Positions 34,330 through 42,119 of a DNA stretch of 64,000 bases are shown one piece after another (position 1 is the stretch's first letter; each line of letters starts with the position of its first letter). The notes beneath the pieces were generated by a model. That model did no database searches. It was not told the origin of the DNA and saw only the letters and a list, made by a program, of their open reading frames with translations. Where the stretch lies: assembly GCF_016809835.1 (NCBI RefSeq), contig NZ_JAFBIL020000003.1, positions 496,001 to 560,000 of the forward strand, given 5' to 3'. Made by a program: the position numbers and the translations under genes. The DNA comes from Massilia soli (lineage in GTDB: Bacteria > Pseudomonadota > Gammaproteobacteria > Burkholderiales > Burkholderiaceae_D).

Positions 34330-35232
34330 GTGAAGCCGCTCCGCAGCCTGTCGGGAATGATCGATTTCGATTGCGCGGCGCGCTGGGGCAGTTTCAAGCT
34401 GGCCGCCCAGGAGCTGCACAAGACGCCAGCCGCGATCAGCCAGCAGATCCGCCACCTGGAAGAAAACCTCGGTTTCGCGCTGTTTGTCCGTCATCCGCGC
34501 CACGTGACGCTGACCGAAAAAGGCCAGGAGCTCGCCATTGCGGTCAGCAAGATGCTGGGCGAGCTGCGCGCCAAAGTCGGCGCCCTGCAGGCCGGCAGTG
34601 AAGAATCGGTACTGCGCATCTCGACCACGCACTCGTTTGCGATCAAGTGGCTGGTGCCGCGCATGCACCGCTTTACCAAGCTGTATCCGGAACTCGACAT
34701 CCGCCTCGATTCGAATGACGCGCAGGTCGACCTGGACGACGACGCCACCGACGTGGCAGTGCGTTACGGCCCCGTCACGGACGGCGATCCGGCACTGCTG
34801 TTCCGCGAGCGCCTGATCGCGGTATACAGTCCCGACCTGCTGGCGCCGGGCCAGGCCGAGCTGACGCTGGCGGACCTGCCCGATTTCCCGCTGCTGTACG
34901 AGAAGTCGACCGAATCATGGCTACAGCTGCTCAACGAGAACCGTGCGCTGAAGGGCAAGTACGATTTCTCGCGCGGGTACAGCCACTGGGGCGTGCTGGC
35001 GCAGGCAGCGGTCGCCGGGCAGGGGATCGCGCTGGTCACGTTCGGGATCGCCTGCCAGGATATCTTGAAAGGATCGCTCAGGCAGATCAACTGCCGCAGC
35101 GCGCCGTTTGCGAGCGGCTATCGCTTCCTGGTCAATCCGCGCAAGGAGAACATGCCGAAGGTGCAGCGTTTCCGCGCCTGGCTGGTGGCCGAGATGGACG
35201 ACATGCGCCGCCAGCTGGAGCAGAACGCATAA
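34330..35232 (+). CDS. LysR-type transcriptional regulator (GcvA-like)
   Basis: A 300-residue regulator. The winged HTH at about 10-65 contains WGSFKLAAQELHKTPAAISQ, the GcvA-like variant. The substrate-binding domain follows from about 90. The GTG at 34330 is used because GGAA lies ~7 bp upstream and the family start MKPLRSL follows; ATG codons lie only downstream in frame. It probably controls the divergent epimerase and itself. Its inducer is unknown. Confidence 0.87.
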   Translation: MKPLRSLSGMIDFDCAARWGSFKLAAQELHKTPAAISQQIRHLEENLGFALFVRHPRHVTLTEKGQELAIAVSKMLGELRAKVGALQAGSEESVLRISTTHSFAIKWLVPRMHRFTKLYPELDIRLDSNDAQVDLDDDATDVAVRYGPVTDGDPALLFRERLIAVYSPDLLAPGQAELTLADLPDFPLLYEKSTESWLQLLNENRALKGKYDFSRGYSHWGVLAQAAVAGQGIALVTFGIACQDILKGSLRQINCRSAPFASGYRFLVNPRKENMPKVQRFRAWLVAEMDDMRRQLEQNA

Positions 35233-35234
35233 AA

Positions 35235-35262
35235 AAAGCGGCGGCCCGAAGGCCGCCGCTTT
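35235..35262 (-). terminator. Terminator between LysR and POT transporter genes
   Basis: A 12-bp stem (35235-35246 with 35251-35262) around CGAA. The plus strand has seven A before the stem, so the minus strand ends in a T-tract. It mainly serves the peptide transporter transcript. Confidence 0.85.
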
Positions 35263-35282
35263 GACGATGCGGGTGCTGACGC

Positions 35283-36800
35283 TTACTTCACGCCGTGCAT
35301 CAGTTTCTGGATCAGCGGTGCGATCAGGAACAGGATCACGCCGCCGATCAGCAGCGCCCAGAAGCCGAAGGTATAGCCCGACAGTGCCGAGGCGATCGAC
35401 ATGCCTTCGGTGCCGCTCACGTGGCCGGCGAAGATGCCCGACAGGTTGTTGCCGATACCGGTCGACAGGAACCAGCCGCCCATGCCCAGGCCAACCAGGC
35501 GCACTGGCGCCAGCTTGGTGACCATCGACAGGCCGATCGGCGACAGGCACAGCTCACCGATCGACTGGATCCAGTAGACCGCGAACAGGGTCCAGAACGG
35601 GATCTTGCCGTAGGTCGGGTCGACCAGGAACGACAGCGCGTACATCAGCAGGCCGAAGGCCAGCGCGTTGAACAGGATGCCGAGGCCGAATTTGCGCGGG
35701 ATCGACGGGTTGATGTTCCTGCGGCCCATCGCAACCCAGATCCAGGCGATGATCGGTGCGCACACGATAATGGCGACCGAGTTCACGCTCTGGAACCAGG
35801 CGGTTGGGAAGACCTCCATGCCCAGTGCGCCGACGCGGTCGACGATGTTATCGGCCAGGAAGGTGAACGAGCTGCCTGCCTGTTCGAAGAACATCCAGAA
35901 CAGGATGTTAAACGCGAAGATGATCATCATGGCGATGGTCTTGTCGCGTGCGACCTTGCCGTCGCGGATACCTTCGATCATCAGCATGAGCGCCAGGATC
36001 ACGAACATGACGGTCAGGATGACCTGAAGCGTCGCTGCGCCCAGTTCAAGCAGGAAGTACACAACCGGGATCACGAACAAGGCGCCGACGGCGACCATGA
36101 TGGCGCGGGTGCGGCTCTGGCCAGATTCATCCGGCGCGCCGATGCCCTTGAGCGAAGCGCGGCCGATGTAGAACCATACGAGGCTGATCAGCATGCCAAT
36201 GCCGGAGGCGAAGAACACGACCTTGTAGGCTGGCGCGACGTCGGTGCCGAAGATCTTCTCTGCCAGGATCTGGGTCAGGATCGGTGCGACGAACGCGCCG
36301 GCATTGATACCCATGTAGAAGATGGTGAAGCCCGAATCGCGGCGGGTGTCGTTCAGCGCGTACAGCTTGCCGACCATGGTCGAGATGTTCGGCTTGAACA
36401 TGCCGTTACCGACGATGATGGTGGCCAGGCCGAGGTTGAAGATCTTCGGGTCTGGAATCGTGATGGCGAACAGGCCGGCTGCCATGAACAGCGCGCCGAT
36501 CAGGATCGAACGCTGGTAGCCGATGACGCGGTCGGCGACATAGCCGCCGAATACTGCGCCGGCATACACCAGCGCCAGATAGGAACCGTAGGTCAGGTTG
36601 GCCGCGGCTTCGCCGGTGCCGGCGCCGTCATGGAACTGAGCGACGATATAAAGTACAAGTGCCCAACGGATGCCGTAGAAAGCAAAGCGCTCCCAGAATT
36701 CGGTCATGAATAACATCCAAAGCGGACCTGGGTGTCCCATCATCTGCTTGAACTCGGGAATGACAACTTCCTGATGTGGTGTGGTTGCGGCTCCGCTCAT
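35283..36800 (-). CDS. POT/PTR family proton-dependent peptide transporter
   Basis: A 505-residue membrane protein of 12-14 helices. The family motifs are EFWERFAFYGIR near 34-45 (ExxER proton-coupling motif) and GGYVADRVIGYQRS near 84. A PTR2-type GNGMFKPNIS segment follows near 128. It imports di- and tripeptides with protons. The start at 36800 has AGGAG eight bases upstream. A longer frame to 36875 lacks support. Confidence 0.92.
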   Translation of the reverse strand: MSGAATTPHQEVVIPEFKQMMGHPGPLWMLFMTEFWERFAFYGIRWALVLYIVAQFHDGAGTGEAAANLTYGSYLALVYAGAVFGGYVADRVIGYQRSILIGALFMAAGLFAITIPDPKIFNLGLATIIVGNGMFKPNISTMVGKLYALNDTRRDSGFTIFYMGINAGAFVAPILTQILAEKIFGTDVAPAYKVVFFASGIGMLISLVWFYIGRASLKGIGAPDESGQSRTRAIMVAVGALFVIPVVYFLLELGAATLQVILTVMFVILALMLMIEGIRDGKVARDKTIAMMIIFAFNILFWMFFEQAGSSFTFLADNIVDRVGALGMEVFPTAWFQSVNSVAIIVCAPIIAWIWVAMGRRNINPSIPRKFGLGILFNALAFGLLMYALSFLVDPTYGKIPFWTLFAVYWIQSIGELCLSPIGLSMVTKLAPVRLVGLGMGGWFLSTGIGNNLSGIFAGHVSGTEGMSIASALSGYTFGFWALLIGGVILFLIAPLIQKLMHGVK

Positions 36801-36868
36801 GCGGGGGTCTCCTGACTGGTTATGGTTGATACGATCATCGGTGGAAGCCCGGCCCGAAAAGGGTGAAA

Positions 36869-36897
36869 ATTCCAACTGGGCTGCATTTTAATGTAAA
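36869..36897 (-). promoter_or_regulatory. Possible promoter of the peptide transporter gene
   Basis: On the minus strand TTTACA (36892-36897) and TGGAAT (36869-36874) are 17 bp apart, giving a leader of about 60 nt. The -10 is only 4 of 6 to consensus. The rest of this 253-bp gap (36801-37053) holds an AAGGA for ppnN and no other clear signal. Confidence 0.35.
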
Positions 36898-37053
36898 TCC
36901 GTCACATTCTGCGAATTTTTGGCCGCTGTGGTATTCCGCGTGTACTTACCCGCCACACGGCTTGCAAATGCCGTGCACCGATTTGCGCCAGTTGTCGTAT
37001 ATTGAGAGTGCAGGCAATGATCTTTACACTGAATTGAAAAAGGAATCTGTACT

Positions 37054-38424
37054 ATGGAGCACGACGTTGTCGATACCCTCATTTCACCGGAAGGCCGGCT
37101 TGAAGTGCTGTCGAAGTCCGAAGTCGTCAAGCTTCTCGATACCAGCCAGGGCGGCCTTTACCAGGTTTTCCGCAATTGCGCGCTGGCTGTGCTCAATTGC
37201 GGCAGCTCGATAGACGACGGCAAGGAGCTGCTTGAGCGTTTTAAATCGTTTGACATCAGCATCGTGCAGCGCGAGCGCGGGATCAAGCTTGAGATCAAGG
37301 GCGCACCGGCCATTGCATTCGTCGACGGCAAAATGATCAAAGGGATTCACGAGCATTTGTTTGCGGTACTGCGCGATATCATTTTCATCAGCAGCGAAAT
37401 CACCGATAACCCGAATTTCGACCTGAACCGCACCGAAGGCATTACCGATGCGGTGTTCCACATCATGCGCAATGCGAATGTGCTGCAGCCGCAGCGCAAT
37501 CCAAACCTGGTCGTGTGCTGGGGCGGCCATTCGATCAACCGGATCGAATATAACTACTCGAAAGAGGTTGGCTACCAGCTCGGCCTGCGCGACCTGGATA
37601 TCTGCACCGGCTGCGGCCCTGGCGCGATGAAAGGCCCGATGAAGGGCGCGACCATCGGCCATGCCAAGCAGCGCCGCAGCAGCGGGCGCTATCTCGGCAT
37701 CTCCGAGCCGGGCATTATCGCGGCCGAATCGCCGAACCCGATCGTCAATGACCTGGTCATCATGCCGGACATCGAAAAGCGCCTCGAAGCATTTGTCCGT
37801 ACCGGCCACGGAATCATCGTGTTCCCGGGCGGCGCCGGCACTGCCGAAGAGATCCTGTATATCCTCGGCATCCTGCTGCATCCGGATAACGCGGACATGC
37901 CTTTCCCGCTGATCTTCACCGGGCCGGAAACCTCGCGCGACTACTTCGCGCAGATCAACGACTTTATCGGCGCAACGCTCGGCGAAGAGGCGCAAAAGCG
38001 CTACAAGATCATCGTCGACGACCCTGAACTGGTGGCGCGCGAAATGCAAACCGGGATCAAGGAAGTGCGCGAATACCGCAAGTCGCGCAGCGATGCATAT
38101 TATTTCAACTGGCTGCTGCGCATCGATTCGGAGTTCCAGCGGCCGTTCAAGCCGACGCATGAAAACATGCGCAACCTCAGCCTGCATAAAAACCAGGAAA
38201 AGCACCAGCTGGCGGCCAATTTGCGGCGCGCGTTTTCAGGTGTTGTGGCGGGTAACGTCAAGGACGAGGGAATCCGGGCGATTGAAGCCTTCGGCCATTT
38301 CGAAATCCACGGCGACCCGGCGATCATGGGGCCGATGGACGCGCTGCTGACGTCGTTTGTCGAGCAGAGCCGGATGAAGTTGCCGGGCAAGGCGTATATT
38401 CCTTGTTATCGGATTGTTCAGTAG
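37054..38424 (+). CDS. ppnN: Nucleotide 5'-monophosphate nucleosidase PpnN (LOG family)
   Basis: A 456-residue protein of the PpnN/YgdH type. An N-terminal domain (1-130) precedes the LOG domain with GCGPGAMKGPMKGA (about 190) and the signature PGGAGTAEEIL (about 259-269). The C-terminal domain matches the long form. PpnN hydrolyses purine and pyrimidine monophosphates and is regulated by (p)ppGpp in E. coli. AAGGA precedes ATG 37054. Confidence 0.92.
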   Translation: MEHDVVDTLISPEGRLEVLSKSEVVKLLDTSQGGLYQVFRNCALAVLNCGSSIDDGKELLERFKSFDISIVQRERGIKLEIKGAPAIAFVDGKMIKGIHEHLFAVLRDIIFISSEITDNPNFDLNRTEGITDAVFHIMRNANVLQPQRNPNLVVCWGGHSINRIEYNYSKEVGYQLGLRDLDICTGCGPGAMKGPMKGATIGHAKQRRSSGRYLGISEPGIIAAESPNPIVNDLVIMPDIEKRLEAFVRTGHGIIVFPGGAGTAEEILYILGILLHPDNADMPFPLIFTGPETSRDYFAQINDFIGATLGEEAQKRYKIIVDDPELVAREMQTGIKEVREYRKSRSDAYYFNWLLRIDSEFQRPFKPTHENMRNLSLHKNQEKHQLAANLRRAFSGVVAGNVKDEGIRAIEAFGHFEIHGDPAIMGPMDALLTSFVEQSRMKLPGKAYIPCYRIVQ

Positions 38425-38523
38425 TTGAGGCTGGTCATGCGGCGCGCGGTTGGTAAGGTGCGTCGCTTGACAGGTTTCGGGCGTACGACAATCATTGTTG
38501 TATGAGCATCCCGCGGCACCAAC

Positions 38524-38619
38524 TTGCTCAAGGCCATCAATACGCTCACGTGGAAATTGTACGGTTTCGGTACACTGCTCGTTGCGGTCGTATATTTCAT
38601 CGCGAAAAACGTCGCTTAG
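38524..38619 (+). CDS. Possible tiny membrane protein (uncertain start)
   Basis: A 31-codon frame from TTG 38524 to TAG 38619 encodes a short basic N-terminus and one hydrophobic helix (GTLLVAVVYFIA region) ending in Lys-Asn-Val-Ala. TTGACA lies at 38467-38472, and a strong terminator starts 16 bp after the stop. The start is doubtful: no Shine-Dalgarno and no ATG in frame. An ATG at 38502 with MSIPR lies in another frame one base off, so a frameshifted remnant is possible. The gap 38425-38671 otherwise holds only the terminator. Confidence 0.3.
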   Translation: MLKAINTLTWKLYGFGTLLVAVVYFIAKNVA

Positions 38620-38635
38620 AAAATTCCGGCTAAAA

Positions 38636-38661
38636 AAATGGGACCCCGAAGGGTCCCATTT
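38636..38661 (-). terminator. Bidirectional terminator downstream of lysS
   Basis: An 11-bp perfect stem (38636-38646 with 38651-38661) around CGAA, with a run of A on the plus-strand left side giving a minus-strand T-tract. It ends the prfB-HAD-lysS operon 10 bp after lysS. Confidence 0.88.
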
Positions 38662-38671
38662 CTCATTCTGC

Positions 38672-40204
38672 TTAGTCTTCGCGGCGCAGGTGCGGGAAGA
38701 GGATCACGTCGCGGATGTTCGGCGAGTCGGTAATCAGCATCATCAGGCGGTCGATGCCGATGCCGCAGCCCCCGGCTGGCGGCATGCCGTATTCCAGCGC
38801 CCGGATGTAGTCCGCGTCGTAGAACATCGCTTCTTCATCGCCTGCGTCCTTTGCCGCCACCTGGGCCAGGAAGCGCGCTGCCTGGTCTTCGGAGTCGTTC
38901 AGCTCCGAGAAGCCGTTGGCGATTTCGCGGCCGACGATGAACAGCTCGAAGCGTTCGGTGATGCCTTCGCGCGTGTCCGACGCGCGCGCCAGCGGCGACA
39001 CTTCCACCGGGTAGTCGATGATGTAGGTCGGCTCCCAGAGCTGCGCTTCGGCCGTCTCCTCGAACAGCGCCAGTTGCAGCGCGCCCAGGCCCCAGGTCGA
39101 CATCGGGTTCACGCCGAATTTCTTCAGTTCGGTGCGGATGAAGGCCGCGTCGTTCAGCTGCTCGCCGGTGTAGTGCGGAGCGTACTTGTTGATCGCGCCG
39201 ACGATGGTCAGGCGGTTGAACGGCTTCGACAAGTCCAGCTCGCGGCCGCCGTAGGTCAGCATCGCGGTGCCGTGCGCGTCGATCGCCGCCTGGCGGATGA
39301 CGGCTTCGGTGAAGTCCATCAGCCATTGGTAATCGACGTAGGCCGCGTAGAACTCCATCATGGTGAATTCCGGATTATGGCGCGGCGAGACACCCTCATT
39401 GCGGAAGTTGCGGTTCACTTCAAACACGCGGTCAAAGCCGCCGACCACCAGGCGCTTCAGGTACAGCTCCGGCGCGATACGCAGGAACATCTCCATGTCG
39501 AGCGCATTGTGGTGGGTGATGAACGGCTTGGCCGCGGCGCCACCAGGAATGGTGTGCAGCATCGGCGTTTCGACTTCCATGAAGTCGTTCTTTTCCATGA
39601 AGCGGCGGATCGACGACATCGCGGCGGTACGCGCCTTGAAGGTGCGGCGCGTATCTTCGCTCATGATCAGGTCGACGTAGCGCTGGCGGTACTTGGTCTC
39701 CTGGTCGGCCAGGCCGTGGAACTTGTCCGGCAGCGGGCGCAGCGACTTGGTGATCAGGCGCAGGCTGGTGACCTTGATCGTCAGTTCGTCGGTCTTGGTC
39801 TTGAACAGCGTGCCTTCAACGCCCAGGATGTCGCCCAGGTCATAGTGGTGCAGCGCTTCCATCGCCGCTTCGCCGGTCAGGTCGAGCGTGGCGTAGATCT
39901 GGATGCGGCCATCGGCGCGATCGCCCGACGAATCCTGCAGCGTCGCAAAGGCGGCCTTCTTGCCGGCCTCGCGCTTGAGCATCATGCGGCCCGCCAGGAC
40001 AACCGGAATCGCTTCGGCTTCGAGTTCTTCGCGCGACTTGGCGCCGTACTGCGCGTGCAGGTCGGCCGCCTTGTGCTGTGGACGGAAATCGTTCGGGAAT
40101 GCCACGCCTTTTTCACGCAGTGCGGCCAGCTTGACGCGGCGCTCGGCGATGATCTTGTTTTCGTCGGCCGGGGCGGCGGCTTGTTCTTGGATATCCGTAG
40201 TCAT
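38672..40204 (-). CDS. lysS: Lysyl-tRNA synthetase LysS (class II)
   Basis: A 510-residue class II synthetase. An OB-fold anticodon domain (about 65-175) precedes the catalytic core with motif 2 [20 protein letters not shown] (about 270) and motif 3 [12 protein letters not shown] near the C-terminus. Length and motifs are standard. It lies 26 bp after the HAD gene and shares its transcript. The order prfB-lysS is conserved in many Proteobacteria. Confidence 0.97.
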   Translation of the reverse strand: MTTDIQEQAAAPADENKIIAERRVKLAALREKGVAFPNDFRPQHKAADLHAQYGAKSREELEAEAIPVVLAGRMMLKREAGKKAAFATLQDSSGDRADGRIQIYATLDLTGEAAMEALHHYDLGDILGVEGTLFKTKTDELTIKVTSLRLITKSLRPLPDKFHGLADQETKYRQRYVDLIMSEDTRRTFKARTAAMSSIRRFMEKNDFMEVETPMLHTIPGGAAAKPFITHHNALDMEMFLRIAPELYLKRLVVGGFDRVFEVNRNFRNEGVSPRHNPEFTMMEFYAAYVDYQWLMDFTEAVIRQAAIDAHGTAMLTYGGRELDLSKPFNRLTIVGAINKYAPHYTGEQLNDAAFIRTELKKFGVNPMSTWGLGALQLALFEETAEAQLWEPTYIIDYPVEVSPLARASDTREGITERFELFIVGREIANGFSELNDSEDQAARFLAQVAAKDAGDEEAMFYDADYIRALEYGMPPAGGCGIGIDRLMMLITDSPNIRDVILFPHLRRED

Positions 40205-40230
40205 GATAAGTATCGCTAGTTTTTGATTGA

Positions 40231-40896
40231 TTATGCGGGGAACAGCTCGTCGATCGTCAGCTCGGAAAAATCGCTGGCGATGTGGATCACGTTGTCGAAT
40301 TCGGCAAAGGCTTCGGCGGGCAGGGTGGTCGTCAGCACAACGCAGCGCATGCCTGCGCGGCGCGCCGCCTCAACGCCCAACGGCGCGTCCTCGAACACGA
40401 TGCAGTTCTCCGGCGCGACGCCGCAGCGTTCGGCTGCGAGCAGGAACACGTCCGGATGCGGCTTGCCGCGCGCGACATCGGCGGCGCCGACCACGGTGTC
40501 GAAGTGGCGGCGCAGGTCGAGGCCATCGAGGGTGAATTCGATATTCGCGTTCGGCGCAGCCGTCGCTACCGCCAATGCGACGCCGCGCAGCCTGGCTTGT
40601 TCAACCAGGTCGTCAAAACCAGTGACGGTTTTGCGGTGCGGCTCGTACAGCTCGCGGTAGACCGCTTCCTTCTCAAGGTTCAGTTCAAGCACTTCATGGT
40701 CGAGCAGGTCCTCGCCCATGTGGGCGCGGATAATCTCCTTGCCCTGGCGGCCGGCCGTGGTGCGGAAGAATTCATCGGCATCGATGTCCATGCCGCGGCG
40801 CTTGAAGAACGCGATCCACGAGTCGGTATGGAACGACATGTTATCGACGATCGTGCCGTCCATGTCGAACACGAAGGCACGGCGGGTTGCGGTCAT
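40231..40896 (-). CDS. HAD-superfamily phosphatase (subfamily IA)
   Basis: The start at 40896 overlaps the prfB stop by ATGA and gives a 221-residue protein. Motif I is FVFDMDGT with Asp11 and Asp13, ATAAPNANI supplies motif II, and GKPHPDVFL plus [11 protein letters not shown] supply motifs III and IV. It resembles beta-phosphoglucomutase-like sugar phosphatases. A longer frame to 41178 lies inside prfB and is not used. Its position between prfB and lysS is unusual. Confidence 0.85.
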   Translation of the reverse strand: MTATRRAFVFDMDGTIVDNMSFHTDSWIAFFKRRGMDIDADEFFRTTAGRQGKEIIRAHMGEDLLDHEVLELNLEKEAVYRELYEPHRKTVTGFDDLVEQARLRGVALAVATAAPNANIEFTLDGLDLRRHFDTVVGAADVARGKPHPDVFLLAAERCGVAPENCIVFEDAPLGVEAARRAGMRCVVLTTTLPAEAFAEFDNVIHIASDFSELTIDELFPA

Positions 40897-42003
40897 GAGC
40901 CTACGCCCTGCTTCAGGGACGCCGAGATGAAGTCGTCCAGGTCGCCGTCCAGCACGCCCTTGGTATTGCCGGTCTCGAAGTTGGTGCGCAAATCCTTGAT
41001 GCGCGACTGATCCAGCACGTACGAGCGGATCTGGTGACCCCAGCCCACATCCGTCTTGGAGTCTTCCAGCTTCTGCTGCTCGCTCATGCGTTTGCGCAGT
41101 TCGAGTTCGTACAGCTTCGCCTTGAGCATGTCCATCGCTTCGGCGCGGTTGCGGTGCTGGCTTCGGTCGTTCTGGCACTGCACCACGATCCCGGACGGCA
41201 TGTGCGTCATGCGCACCGCGGAGTCGGTCTTGTTGATGTGCTGTCCACCCGCGCCCGAGGCGCGATAGGTGTCGATGCGGATGTCGGCCGGGTTGACGTC
41301 GATCTCGATCGAGTCATCCACTTCCGGGTACACGAACAGGCTGGTGAACGAGGTGTGGCGGCCGTTGGCCGAGTCGAACGGCGACTTGCGCACCAGGCGG
41401 TGAACGCCGGTCTCGGTGCGCAGGTGGCCGTAGGCGTAATCGCCTTCGACTTTCAGCGTGGCGGTCTTGATGCCGGCGACCTCGCCGTCCGACTGCTCCA
41501 TGATCTCGACCTTGAAGCCCTTGCGTTCGCAGTAGCGCAGGTACTGGCGCAGCAGCATCGACGCCCAGTCCTGCGCTTCGGTGCCGCCTGCGCCAGCCTG
41601 GATGTCGATGAAGCAGTTATTCGGGTCCATCGGATTGTTGAACATCCGGCGGAACTCCATCGCTTCGATGACTTTGCGGATTTCGTCGGCGTCGCCGATG
41701 ATCGCCTCGAGCGTGTCGTCGTCGGCTTCTTCACGCGCCATCGCAAACAGGTCGTTCGCATCGCCCAGGTCGGCCTTGGCCTTGGTCAGCGTGTCGACGA
41801 TGGCCTCCAGCGCCTTCTTCTCCTTGCCGAGATCCTGCGCGCGTTTAGGATCGTCCCAGACGGTCGGATCTTCGAGTTCTTCGTTTACTTGTTCGAGCTT
41901 CTCTGACTTGGTATCGAAGTCAAAGATACCTCCGAAGTTCGGCTTCACGATCGGTGAGATCGTTCAGCAGGGCGGAGAGGGCGTTGATGCGTTCGGCTTC
42001 CAT
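40893..42003 (-). CDS. prfB: Peptide chain release factor 2 (RF2), with programmed +1 frameshift
   Basis: Translation starts at ATG 42003 and reads 27 codons to a TGA at 41922-41920. A +1 shift at CTT-TGA-C continues from GAC at 41921 to the stop at 40893-40895, giving about 369 residues. The second frame carries the RF2 features: SPFDS anticodon-like tripeptide (the loop reads SPF) and the GGQ motif in [16 protein letters not shown]2 reads UGA and UAA. A frame starting at 41948 is not the true N-terminus. A minus-strand TATAAT lies at 42043-42048. Confidence 0.96.
41919..41933 (-). promoter_or_regulatory. prfB programmed +1 frameshift site
   Basis: On the minus strand GGAGG (41933-41929), TAT, CTT, TGA and C follow each other. 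This is the RF2 autoregulatory site: an internal Shine-Dalgarno 3 nt before CUU-UGA-C. Low RF2 stalls at UGA and favours the shift. Confidence 0.95.
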
Positions 42004-42042
42004 GGCGTTCCGGTCTAAATAATTGGTTGAATCGAACCCTAG

Positions 42043-42048
42043 ATTATA
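42043..42048 (-). promoter_or_regulatory. Possible -10 box of prfB
   Basis: The minus strand reads TATAAT 40 bp before the prfB start. No good -35 is seen. The gap 42004-42119 otherwise contains no recognised element. Confidence 0.35.
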
Positions 42049-42119
42049 CCCGATGCCGGCTTGCCCGGGCAGGCGGCCGTCCCGTATCATCCAGCCCATA
42101 CTTCACATCCGGGCCGGCC

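Noticed and set aside
36890-36910. CRP-like site (TGTAA...TCACA) upstream of the peptide transporter
   Set aside because: The half-sites are 5 bp apart rather than 6 and the first half deviates; the match is no better than chance.
38418-38600. 60-codon minus-strand frame after ppnN
   Set aside because: No Shine-Dalgarno and a low-complexity product; the plus strand shows the more gene-like frame.
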